Shown here: positions 11,855-24,300 of the stretch, one piece after another
How the letters are laid out: each line of letters begins with the position of its first letter
Position numbering within the stretch: the first letter of the stretch is position 1
DNA from: Gyromitra esculenta
Taxonomy: Eukaryota > Ascomycota > Pezizomycetes > Pezizales > Discinaceae
DNA length: 64,000 nt
Direction of reading: 5' to 3'
NCBI GenBank assembly: GCA_038503075.1
Contig: JBCAML010000004.1
Coordinates: 269,149-333,148 of the forward strand
Made by a program: the position numbers and the translations under genes
The notes under the pieces: model-generated
Told to the model about the DNA's origin: nothing
Database searches by the model: none
What the model saw: the letters and a program-made list of their open reading frames with translations, nothing else

Positions 11855-13086
11855 ATGCGCATGCCCATAAAACCTCCGGGCTATGGACCCCACTTCAAGC
11901 TAAATCACCCACCAGAAACAATATGACATATAAATTGACCAATTCTATGATCAATCTGAACTTGGCAGAGTCGTAGTAGTCAATCATCTCAAAGACGGTT
12001 GACAAAAACGACGAGTCGTATCAGATCAAATGTAAACGATCATCAACAAAATTCAAAATGATCATTCACCCCTTAGCAGAGCCAAGAAGCTTATACGCTA
12101 ATAGTGCTACAAATGCCAATAGTGAGACGCCGCCCAAAGCTCAAATTGCATAGAAAAACACCAGCTTAGCTAGATTGAGTGCCGTAAAACTCTGAGGGGA
12201 TTAACTCCGACAAATCTTATTTACCCAGAGTTATTGCAACCCTAGCAACGGCCGCAACGGAAGCCGAAACCGAAGCCACGGATGAACCGATTTAAGATAA
12301 GCTTATATTAACCGAACCTCGGTTGCATCAAAATGATCAGTGAATATTCTAGATATAGACAGGCTAACGTTCCAGGAACCATTCTAGAGCAACCCTTTCA
12401 ACTTCAACTGCCATGCACCCTCAAGATGTTTCGAAAAAAAGCCGTTCGTCTATTATTACTCGCAAACCCTGATTTTGACATACATTTTTAGGAGAAAACA
12501 CAATATCATAAAGAACCCCTGCAAACTGCTCACTCCATTTGCTCACCGGCACCCACCTCTAATTTAACACTAACACATGCACAAATGAATAACCCACATC
12601 ATCTCATACATCGCCCATTGCTCTCCCCTCCTATGGTAAGAGGGAGTGCGGAGAACGTTGACGCAAAAGAAAGGAAAGAAAGGACAGGACACTGTATGGA
12701 TGCTAAGAAAAGATAAACACAAGAAGGATGGTAGATATGCGATCGTGGATAGAAGATTCATGAAGCATGAGACATAGGAAAATTCGGAAGACAAAAAACC
12801 GAAATAACCGATGATGATGATGCTGACAATGAGGACGGCGGCGATGATGATGATGATGATGATGACCCAAGAACTCCTGAATAGACCCTAAAATCCCAGG
12901 AGAGAATCGTTTCAAAATAAAAATGAACCAGAACCAACGATAAAAAAGATGCTGATCCCTATCAGACCTAGAATGAGGCCGAAAAAAGATAAAAGTTGAT
13001 CCATATTAAAGTACCCGCTTTCCCAACCAGGAAAATAACAGGTTTCCAGAATGAATTGATGAAAAGTAGACGAGAAGAAATAACTA
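11855..13086. other. Gene desert and presumed 3' flank of the flbA-like gene
   Basis: About 1.2 kb with no supported gene. It is AT-rich and includes a GAT/ATG microsatellite around 12810-12866. The last few hundred bases before 13087 probably include the 3' untranslated region of the minus-strand flbA-like gene. Three minus-strand frames of 60-75 codons here are low-complexity and look like chance. Confidence 0.4.
12810..12866. repeat. (ATG)n microsatellite, interrupted
   Basis: Two runs of GAT/ATG triplets (four units, then about eight) are separated by a GGCGGC-containing interruption. It lies 220 bases downstream of the flbA-like stop codon, probably in or beyond its 3' untranslated region. 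Confidence 0.7.
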
Positions 13087-15054
13087 TCATCGGGCTTCTC
13101 CATTTGTGGTAGCGTATCGAACAGATCGGCTCAGGGTTCTCTCGGGTGCTCCAGCCAGATTTGCATTTCGCTCGTCTTCGAGGATGTCGCCTGCGACTTC
13201 AATGTATTTGTGGGTGCGGATAAATTTGGGCACGGAATCCTGCACACAAGTCAGTCATTAAAAACTATGCTTTGGTTCTTGATGGGTTGGGAAAACTCAC
13301 TCCAGCCATAAGTTTAAACACCTGCTGCTGTGCCCTGTCGAACAAAACTTGCACATCCTTTAAGCTGCTGTACATTGCCGCGTCATCTTTCGCGACCGCC
13401 CTAGTCATCCGCGATGCCATGTCCTGGCGGAGAGTGTGATCAATGTTGAGCTCGCAAGGCGATCCTGGAGCCAAGAACGCATTGTAGAGACCTGAAAAAG
13501 TGGTCAGCAAAAAATCCTGATATCTAACCGCGGAGTTTTCTTGAAGTGACCGAGTAAATTGCTTTAGGAAACTGCAAAGAACTCTTAAGACATGTTAAGG
13601 TGAAACATGTAACCGGACAAAAGCACAAAAGAGGAAATTTCTCCACTGGACGGATAGGGTGTAACATACCATAAGCAGCAGCCAACGTCTCCCTTACAGC
13701 GTCTGGCTTGGCAAGATCGATTGCATGGAAATTGTGGTTAAACTCCTCAACATCCAGGTAGAAAGCTAGGTTCTCCTCGCATAGGGTTTCCCGAAGAAAC
13801 TCGCGATAAAGAAGCCTTAGCGCAGCGTCGTTTAGAATGGCCGTCAGTCGGGTTGTGTTTGTTTCACGCTGATCTATATCACTTGTTAGACATTATTCTA
13901 TCGGAATATGCATCTGAAGGCAATAACATACCCCTTGGCGAGTGGTCATCTCGTCTGACATTGGACCGAGCTCGTACTGATGTTCCGTCACCGTTCCTTT
14001 CTCCACTCTGCAGACTCAGCCTATCCGACTCAATCCATCCAGAAACCCTCTTGCCCTTGTCTGTGAAGATGTAGATGGCGTTCTTTGTTGGTTGGAAGTC
14101 CTTTGCCTTTATGTTCTGTTGGATATAGACCTTGTCTTCCAACACAGACTGAATCAACCCGTGCTGGATGAAAAGATTACAGATTTCATGGGTCTCGCTC
14201 CTTTCCACGGTTGTGCAGCAGTCGAGTAGCCAATCCACTGCACACTTCCCGGTGAACGAGTTTTTGATGGTCTTGTCATAAATTTTCCTTGTCTCGGCAA
14301 GTTTGACACCGGTAATACCATCGTGGTACTCCGAAACCGAGTCTGAGTCTGAAATAGACACATTGGTCTTGATGTTAGGGGTAGCACCAGCAAACCGCCG
14401 GAAAATGACCTCGGTTGTGGTCTTGTCTTGCGATAGCCTGTCCGTGACGGAGTCTCGCTCCAGGATAACCAATCTCATCGTATTAAACGGTGACTGTAAC
14501 AGCCGAACCACATGTTCCTGCTGAATCCCATTGCGTTGACAGAACCGCTCCAAGACATGAATGCCCTTGGGGGTCAATTGCCACAACGAGCCCTTTGGCT
14601 GGAAGTAAGGGATCGACCTCCCATCGGCCAGCTCAATGAAACGAGCATCCATAAACCTCTGGCAAACTGAGCGGGCCATTTCCTTGGCCATAGAGAAGGT
14701 GGTTGTCGTGGTTGTGGTGACGATTCGAGACGGGTCCTTTGGATCTGGCATACGATTGGACTGTGAAAATTTCAGGGAACCAAGATTGTTGATGGCCTCC
14801 TCTGACGTGAACGAGAACGGGTAGTTCTTGAACCGGACCCGATGTGAGTTCATGGGCAGGCTAACCATCAGTGTAGAAAACAAATCCTTGAAATCCTGCT
14901 CACGGAAAGACGCCTGGTATTAGCGTCCGGAGGGGTGTGGTCAATCGAAATGAATGAATTAAAGGACAACCGGAGACGAAGAAAAAAAACTCACCCTTGT
15001 GAATGGCCGGTCGTCCTCCGTCATCCGGAGCAATCGTGAGCTTGTCTGATGCAT
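13087..15054 (-). CDS. flbA: RGS-domain developmental regulator, FlbA/Sst2 type (N-terminus unresolved)
   Basis: Five exons read on the minus strand: 15054-14995, 14895-13932, 13873-13670, 13491-13301 and 13239-13087, with introns of 99, 58, 178 and 61 nt, give 523 residues from MHQTSSRLL. FlbA is a GTPase-activating protein for the heterotrimeric G-alpha that promotes growth; in Aspergillus it permits conidiation. The segment TSEEAINNLGSLKFSQSNR plus MPDPKDPSRIV and SMAKEMARSVCQRF is the FlbA signature in the first DEP domain. A second DEP follows (NSFTGKCAVDWLLDC). The RGS domain spans exons 3-5 (LRLLYREFLRETLCEENLAF, AYGLYNAFLAPGSPCELNID, DSVPKFIR). Known FlbA proteins are about 700 residues, so roughly 200 N-terminal residues are missing here. 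The frame stays open without an ATG up to a stop near 15326, so a further upstream exon is likely. The 3' end is firm; the 5' end is not. Confidence 0.92.
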
Positions 15055-15322
15055 TTTGTTGTTGTTTTTGGGATGGGTAATGGCAACTAGGTTCGATCCT
15101 TCGCTGGAGGGGATCGGTTTTGCGAGTTTCGCCAGTGCGGCGGAGGAATCTCGCGAGTCGAGGAGCGACTCCGTTGAAGAGTTCTTCAGTTTCCTGTGAC
15201 CGGTGTCGTTGAAGAAGTTAAAGGAGAGGAGCGAGTCTCGGATGGAAAGCGATGACCTATGGTTGGCAGCTATGGCTGATATGGTGGGCGAGAAGGCGAG
15301 AAGGCGAGAGAGGTTGGGTGCG
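15055..15322 (-). other. Open extension upstream of the flbA-like start, possible coding or leader
   Basis: The flbA-like frame continues upstream from the first methionine for about 90 codons with no stop and no ATG (Ser/Leu-rich, for example SLLSFNFFNDTGHRKLKNSS). A stop lies next to a CACTAAT branch-like motif, and CAG at 15278-15276 could be an acceptor. A GTGAGT donor sits at 15510. A spliced upstream exon carrying the start codon is plausible, but I could not identify it. Confidence 0.5.
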
Positions 15323-18300
15323 TGGTATTAGTGAATGGAGGCGCGGTGGGAGGACGTATATGTGCGTGAGGGTGTGGATGTGTGGTCACTATAGTATGGG
15401 GTGGGCGTGGTGATGCCTTGTGTCTGGTGGTGAACAGCTACGAGCAGGCAAGGACGACAACCAAGATGCTGCTGCTGGACGGGGACGGCGAGGTTTTTGT
15501 CGAGACTCACTTGGGATGCAAGTGCGAAGATAAACGATCAGAACCACGTGGCGATGGCGACGACTTGCGGGGGGGTGCAGCACGAGTAGAAGTAGTAAAA
15601 GGAAAGGCGGGAGAATCCCCCCCCCCAGTCAGCAAAAAAAAAGCCCCAAGCCCAGACAGCAGCAAGAGTTAGAGGTCCTGCACAGGATGAACAACAGTAA
15701 CCCACAGCGCGCAAGGCATTCCTCTCCCACCCCCCCCCCCCCAAAAAGCTCCTGCTCAGTCAGGGTGGAGGGGCTACCGTTGGTGGGCCCCACATGCACT
15801 CCTGGTCCATGCCCCTGTCCGCCGGCCCCGGCCCTGGCTCTGGCTCTGGCCCTTGTCCTGGTCATAGCCCTTCCCTGGTGTGTCTGTCTCGGGATGAGCG
15901 TGGTGACGATGACTAAACCCAGAATGATTCCTTACGTCGAATAATATCCGTTATGGGAATCCCATTCACCGAAAAACTAACAAAGAAGTGTTTGGTTACC
16001 TCTATTTAGTTGGAGGATGTGTGTGCTAGCAGCAAGGTAGCTCTGGCTGCTGGATTTCACGCTGCCCATTGGTCCGGCTCATTCCCTCAAACCCTTACTT
16101 CGACCAACCACTGCCCTCCCGCAGAACAGGTGGGCTTGAGATTCATCATACATGGATTGATGCTGCTTCTTCCCCTACCCGATAGCGGAACCCTCTACTG
16201 GGGACCACAGTCCAGGGGCCGGTGACCTCAGAAAACCCAATTCCAACTCTCGAACGGTTCGTTCCGAATAACGCAGACAGCTAGCTATAGTCTAGCTCCA
16301 GAATCTCTAGATTAACTGGAAATAGTAGTGGGCTATCCGGTTTCGAATCGCACAGAGTCGGAAAAAAGAAATGAAGGATCTCAGTTGAGGGAAAACCCCC
16401 GCTGTAAATTACTTAGCATATTCTCTCCTAAGGCAGTAGTCCGTTATGGACTTCTTACTGTTTTGTGACTCTTGGCCCTGTTTCGTGAGCGTACAAGGAC
16501 AGGCAGTTTAGAGGTATGTAACTAAAATTAAAGCGAAACTGTGTCTAAATTATAAGCGAATCGCTTTATTTAATTATTGCCAAAATCACTATTCTCGAAA
16601 ATTGCATAAGAAGGCATCTCAATCCATCCCAAAGAGGCTTATGAAAACAAGACAAAATAAGCATCGTAGTAGTGGTCCGTCAGCATAAGACTAAGAAACG
16701 ATAGGGAAAAAGGGGGGCATCGACGCCGGCGGTCTGCGTCCCGATACGTCCCCCAGAAGAAACCCTAAAAGAAACAAATCAAACAGCCCGATTGCCAACT
16801 ACCACCCCCATGCAACTCGCGAGAAGACCCACCATCCTCAAGAAAGCCGTTCGTTGCGAAGCCTCAAGTCTATCCCGAAGACAGATGCCGAAAACCCTAA
16901 CCGCCATAAACAGCCCATCAGGCTGAGGCACTTTCTCGGCCTGGCGAGAACCAGCCCGTGCGAAAAACAATAATGAGATTTCACTTTTTATTTAGTCAGG
17001 CAAGTCCGTTCAGAAGCTTGACGGCTTCCGAATAAAATGAGGATGCAATACGATGCACATGTCCTGGAAGCAGGTCAGCCTACGTCACTTGAATCGAATT
17101 TCCACATGAGGCACAGACACAGGAGCATCACCAAGCTAAAAATGTGATTTTTTTTAAACAAATAAAAAAGAGACAAAAGAGCAGAGTTCGAATCAGGACC
17201 CACGGGAGACGGTGAGAGAGCCAGCATAAAGAAGTGCGCACAACCACGCACACCATGTGCAGGTGGATACACAAAGGATTAGTACATGGAGTTACCAAGA
17301 TTAGACCCAACAAAGCATGGCAAAAAACATGGCAAGCACGCATCCATCCATCCACACGTGCTAGGCGAGTAAAAGTATTCCGCCGGGTATGCACAATACG
17401 AGATGGAGGAGGCTGGAAAAGGAAAGAAAGGAAAGGAAAAGAAAATACATGATTTTCATCAACCTTCAGCTTCCTCGCGGTGCGAATCACTCGAGATGAC
17501 TATTTCGCCCGATTCACAATCGTATCTCTCGGTAATTCTAACGTTTCTAGATTTCCGTCGCGTGTCCTTCTCCGTCTTCACTTTGCATATCGTTCTCTTT
17601 TCCGGCTGCAACCACAACCGAAACCGCAACTGCAACTGTGTTCAGAGGCACGTCTCGATATACCATCGAAAAAATACATAAGCTAGGCAGAGACAAGCAT
17701 CCCACATACATATCCTACAGCCTATGATGCTCTAGCCACCGGGGATGTCGGCGAAGCGTCTCCGATCCTCCATTATATTCCTCAAATGAGTAACCAGTCA
17801 CCGCCACGAAAAGCTCTGCAGCCTATGCAAAATTTATGCAGCCTCGTTCATCAGAACCTGGAAAGAAGCAAGCAGTGGCACCATAAGCACGGGCAGATAA
17901 CAGACAGATGAAACCTCAATATCAAGCACGAATTGCTGCGAAAGGTCGAACTTGGGCGTGGGATAAAGGAGTTAGTACACATATTAAAAGCATAGATGTT
18001 TTTACTTTTATTGTTTTTGTTTTTTTTTTTGCTTTCAACAACGTGGGAGATTTGGCCCCACGTTCCGATGCTCATCCAGGATCAACCTTGTAGTACCACG
18101 GTGAGCAATGATCTTGATGCTTTCGGTGGCCTATGGACGGCCACAAAATGTGGAAGCTCAAGGGAAGAAGAAAAGAAGAAAAGAAAAGGGTTCCGCCTCC
18201 TGTCTTCGTCCGTGTGTTTCCTAGACCCCTTGCCCAGAAAGCTTTCGCCGCCCATCTCCGCAACGCCTATAGCCAATAGGGCTGCTTTTGCCGCTTCCCG

Positions 18301-21300
18301 TCAAATCCTTGTTGCCACGCGATACGCCGCAAGACGGGCTTTTTATTTTCTTCTTTTTGTTTTGAAACATGGTCCCGCCTATTTTTTTTATTTTGTTATG
18401 GCGGCTACCACCATACATAACGGTTCGGCAAGGGCAGTCATCGCATTTTCCACATGGTCACTGGAGCATGGCGGAGTAACCTGAGAGGGAGTTGTGGGAC
18501 AGGTTATCGAAGAGCAAGATTCGGTATACACTCATCACCTACAGATTAGTAATTTTAACTCCCTCTGCCAATGATCCCTCGCGAAGTCGACATTGCCTGT
18601 TATTAGCAAGGATGGCTATAATGCAAATCAGGGCCAAGCAGTGTAATATTTTATTTTATTTTTCTTACTACTAACCGCTGCTCGCCCCGCTCATTCCCGG
18701 ATTGATGGTAGATGAGACGTCTTGAGATATAGGGGGGAATAAATGAGTCCAGACCCCCCCCCACACCAAGCCTAAGCGCAGCCAAATCCATTGCCAAAGG
18801 GAAAATATTCTGTGTTAGGCGAGGTTTGTGAAACACGAATGATGAGGGAAAACAGGATAAAAAAGAACTAACCAGCAGCCAAGCGAGCGGTCAGTATAAA
18901 GTACCAATCAGATATAAATAAGTTTCCCGCTAGCATGCCTTAATTAAATATTCTCCGAGCGACCCCATTCAAGGGACCAAGTTAGTCATTTCGAACATTG
19001 GAGTTGGTGATCATCGATGAGAATTGCAAGCTAGACGCAATGCAGCGAGGGATGAGGATTCCCCCGAATTTTAATAATATTTGGATGGTCGGGACGATTA
19101 AGTCACAAAAACCTCAGTCCCTCAGCCTTGCTAATAGCTGGCGATAATGTTTCCTGGTTGGACAATTATCAAAGAACTACATGTACCCAGGTACGTACTT
19201 TCTAGGTATGATCAGACCACAATCGAGATATCCGAGATACCCCTCTCAGATACCGACCAACAAGGCGTAATCGAACCACTGACTGATGCTACTAGTACTG
19301 TACAGTATCTCTCTCAATTGCATCGGACACCGTTAATAGAACTATGAGCTCTACACCGGTTCCCTTGGCCATGGCCCCGCGTCTACTCAGGGGTGCGGAT
19401 GTCCGATCTGCGCATCCGCTTCGTAAAGCAAAAGCATTCGTGTGCCGTTTCGTGATACTCTTCATCAAAGTTTGAGCTCGACTAAGACACAACAGTACCA
19501 GAAAAGAACAGGCAGATCCCTGTCCTGTGCGCAACGCGCGCGTGGCATACTGTTCTGTTTGATAAGCGAATATCCTTCACACCACGTTTTCGATTCCACT
19601 CCAGATGCGGCGATGTCAGGAACTTTTGTGCGTCATGCCCCGCTTTTAAACTTATCGCCCTGTGGTTTATGCGTGCAAGTATATGGCACTGTATTCTATT
19701 CCATATATGCCAGCGCTTATTCCATGTATAATTCGGAGATGGGGGAATTTACTTTACCCTTCAATGCTTGTACCTTACTCTTTGTCGATAGTGGGTGACC
19801 CCACCACGATAACCGCTGATGCTGATGTGCTTCGAAGAAAAACGTGGGCCCTGATATCACAAAAACATTGGACCGGGTCAGAGCACTCCCACGACGTCCT
19901 GCCAGATGACAGCAAGATCTACGCGAGGGGGGGTATCTGACGACTTTGGCAAACCGAGTAACGTAGGTTGTTGGACTTGCCTTGCGTCGACTTTCTTCGT
20001 GAGGATGGAGACAAGGTCACAGAAGCTCGTCCCCTTCGGATTCGGAAGCGATTCGGCTTCGCTAGTTTGTTATGTACGGTCCGTGCCTGTTATTACTTGA
20101 CCGGTGCTCAAGGCTGTATTGGGTATGTCACGCCGAGTTTTATGCTCCTGACGAAAGAAAGGCCATGTTGATCGATTGGGCTCTTGCTCGAAGAGATGAT
20201 TTCTCCGAGGCTGCCAAGGTGGGACTCCAACCAATATGGGCATGTTGGTCGGGCGGTTAATTGCGACAACGTAAAAAAAAATAAGAAAAAATAAAGCAAA
20301 GCAAGATAAATAAAAAACGTGGCATACCGACGAGAGAAAAACGTGCTATCGATAGGTACCGTTCAGCCGAAAACGCGGTTGCCCCCTTGCAATTGAACCA
20401 TCATCTACTCGTCAGGCAGACCCTCCCGTGGTTACATGTATTTCGATTAGGGTACAGACATGGACGTGTTGATTATATATCTGCAGGCCAATTACGCGTC
20501 CACTCTAAGATACGCTCCAAGATATACATGTAGTCTGTAGAATTGGTATTACTGCGCACATTTCAGTTCTCGATCATTTTCCTGCATCCCGTGGCCATGG
20601 CAAAGCTGGGATCGGAGTTCTTTGCGAGCAAGCCACCACCCCACCACCAACAACAACACGCCTTTCACAGAGCAGTTGGGATGCCCATGAATCAGCCTGG
20701 ACGGTGGTTAACCACAGTTGTTAACTTCCCCACTGAAGAGTACTGAATCAGAACAATCGCCAGGCGGGTTGAAAAAGAAAGAAAAAGAGGTTCTGGCCTG
20801 TGTCCCCAGCATGACGTTAGGTATGGTGGCCGATTATTTGCCACGTGGTTGACAGGCGCGACGACCAGGGGAAATCCCGGATACCGAAAACCTCTCTTTT
20901 CCTTCTTCTTGTGGTCCCCATATCTGGACCCTAAGCGAGTGCTTCGGCTCTCAACTCCCTGTAGATTATCGGTTCCTCAGTAGATGTGGAGCTTGTTCGC
21001 CACTTTGCCAACGGCTTCTCTATAGTCAATGATGATGCCAGGTTCGATTCTGGTGTTTCGTGTCTTTGGAGCTTCTAGAATCCCCCCAATACTCTACCTG
21101 AAAACATGACTAGATCATATCTGGCTTCCCGTGATACCCCTTGGGGCTGGAATATGCGGTGCTCTATCCAATTGAGTAATAATCAATGTACTGCTACCTA
21201 GTTCCCTTTTCGACTTACTCCCTAGAATCCAGAGATTCTCCTGGTTCGTTTCATCATCTCCTTTCGCAGATTTTGATACCGTATTTTACTGCCTTAGGCT

Positions 21301-24300
21301 TACCCAAACCTTAGGCTCTGGACCTAGACCTGCGATCGGTCGATTATCGTATTTTCATTTCTCACAAAAAAACTCAATTGGTCATCGAAATCAGCAACGA
21401 GCAACCCGAAGTGAGCCTGATAAAGAATACGTCGCACACCATGCGGGCCGCAAGAAGCACCACGTTTCGGAACAAACATACGTGAAAGGGCAGCGGTGGG
21501 ACTTCCCGCAGGGCTGTATATCAGCAATTGCTTATCTTACGATAATACCAACGGGTTGTCATGGTGAATATCTGAGAGTACATAGTGCACTGAGGACATA
21601 GTTGTGGTTCGACTGTGGTGGAAGTTAGTTCGTTTAAACCTTCCCTATGACAATGTTCACAGATGTATTTTTGGCGCACTGTCCTTACGACGACTCCTGT
21701 TTGATTCGTACTGGATGGCTAGGCGGGATATAACAAGGCTCTAACATGCAGCAAGTTTATTAATTGCTCTTTACCAGCGAGGTGTTGCATTAGATAAACA
21801 GTTACAAGTTTAGGGCAAATATACATATGTATATACCAATATCTACTGCTTTTATAACGAGTTCATAATTTGAATATCTCTTGATGGGTATCCTTCATGT
21901 GATGCGAGAGGTTGGGCTGTAGTTCAAAGAAACATGTCTCACCTTGATGTCGTTCGTGAACATCTTCTCGCACCTTGCTGCTGGACGCTCTGGAACGAAG
22001 AGAGGTTCTCCCATTGGTGAGCTTCAGACATCCAATCTTGTCGGGAAACTACTCTGGGAAAAAGCCAGGGTTGCACACAGTTTTTCTCGACTATTCTGAT
22101 AGGACCAAGAATATTTCAAATACCCACCACCCTCAAGACCTTCACCCACATTCGCACATCAGGTAACGTGATTTCGCCTGTTGGTTCTCGAAAACCTATC
22201 AGACTTCTCTGGAGGAAGTTTCCAGCTCCAAGCGAGCTTGTTGGCTACAAGATCTGAACTGCTATGTGCGAAGTCTAACGTGCGATCTCGGCGTGGGCTC
22301 GAGCCTCAGCTCAACGAGATACCTCCACCCTTCATGTAAGGCGTCACGAGAACCGAGCTATCATAATGTCAATAAGAGGCCTAAACATTGTCCGTTTTTC
22401 GATACAGAAATGTCTCATTCCTCGGATCATCAGATATTCATTGGTCGGCGACTTCTCCAAGCACGCCGAACAGTGGAAACCTGCGTGTCAGGGTCTCTTC
22501 CCTGATAGCACGTAATAATTAAGAATTCGAAACGTTTTTTTCAACGGAACTATTTGCTTTTTGCTTCGATGCCTTGGACCGAGAGCCTCGGCCTGGATCC
22601 GTTGTATGAGTTATCCGGCGCAGGCCGTTGAGACTCGACCCAATTATTTCCTGGGAGTGACCAACGCGACCAATCGCCCAGGTGGAAGAGGGCTCCGCAA
22701 AATTCAAGGATTGAAATCTTATTCCCATCCACACGATCCTGGATCGTACTAGGTGCGGGGTTGGGTTGAACGGCACCGGCCATGCAGCAGCTCGTGGTGA
22801 ATCCCTCGAACATCACGCCGGCGTGTCCGCGATATCGAATTCGAATTCGATATCTCCCCTTCATTACGGCGTGGTGACCATTGCAGCCTGGGAGATTAAA
22901 GTTGAATCAAATTTCAGGTTGTCGGAAGTCGTTATGCACAGCTGTCTGAACCGTGGAACTACGTGTATATGCAATTTAATCTTCAATATGTTCATACCGC
23001 GGAGATGTCGATTGCTGTTTCCTCCTTCCCCACAAACCCCACAAACCAGCAATAATGCTCACACTGTGCCCTCCCTCACCATATGATTGACTCAAATTGG
23101 GGATTCCAGTGTCTCCATCTGGAATAATGGAAACTTGGCACATATGTGTGGTTACATTCCAAACTCCAAGAATTACATTTAATTAAGGTACCAATTTCCG
23201 GGGATTCGTTCTCTACGATACAAGTATCCCTGAGCGAACAAAACACACCCACTTCTGGCCAGTACATGCGAATCGGCTCGGCTCGGTCCACTGCTTCGAT
23301 GCTTTCGGGCTACCGGGGGGAGATAATCCTGCTCGGTGCGAAGACCTAACCCATGGTATACATTGGCACATACAAATCGCTTCCCCACCGCAGCAGTGCC
23401 CAGGACTGTATCCGTCTTAACCCCGTTTCATGCCCGTTCACGTGGGCATACTGGTATGGTATTGAACAAAAAACCGTTAGTTTGTCAAGATAAGCATGTC
23501 GATTGTGATAACTAACTACATGTAGATACCCGTTCCATCTTACCTAGATGCCGAGTGCAGTGCCGGCCTTCCGTTCCATCGGCGTTTCCGAAAAATAAAG
23601 AAGCGTGTTTACGGGGTAATTCTTATAAGCGGCTCGCTTGTCGAATTAGCTAAAAGTAATGAGGACGATAGGTATTGGGTTTTTACGCTATATATCGAGT
23701 GACTCGCAATGAAGCGGAGTCAGCCCCGGAACCATGGTTCGCACTTATAGTTACTGGGGGAGGGCCCCGTAAGAACATGGACATAAGATTCTTTAATGAG
23801 ACTCGACTTTTACAAAAGCTAAGACATTCTAGATGTGCATGGATTGCTCAAGAACTCGAGCCAAATGTAAATCTAAAATTGTAGAGTTTCAACTAGTGCC
23901 ATGCTATTCCTGGCATCCTGTTGGTTTTTATTACACAGAGCAACTTCTAATAACGATGAATCATTTAGGCAGGGCCGATCACTGGTGGTAATAGGGCCGC
24001 CGAGATCGGTGAGTGTTTGAACTGAACTTGGTCAGTGCTCGAGACATTTCGCGACTTCAGAATTTCTTGCGGGGAACTTATTTCCTATCAGAGGCAACCT
24101 TTCCAAGAGTTGCGCTCGGTGCTGATCTTTAGTTATTACTAAGCGATTACTCATATATAAGATTGGTGTCTGTCCAGTGTCCACAAGCTTGACCCCGATA
24201 TTCACTCACTATCACTCGATTTTATGTCTGACGCATATTTATCCACCAATAGTTGGCTTCATTATAATGGTGGACGAGCCTCTCCCCTTACCTTCTTCTT

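Noticed and set aside
21031..21060. tRNA T-arm-like block (CCAGG TTCGATT CTGG)
   Set aside because: No acceptor stem, D arm or anticodon stem can be folded around it; at most a tRNA-derived remnant.
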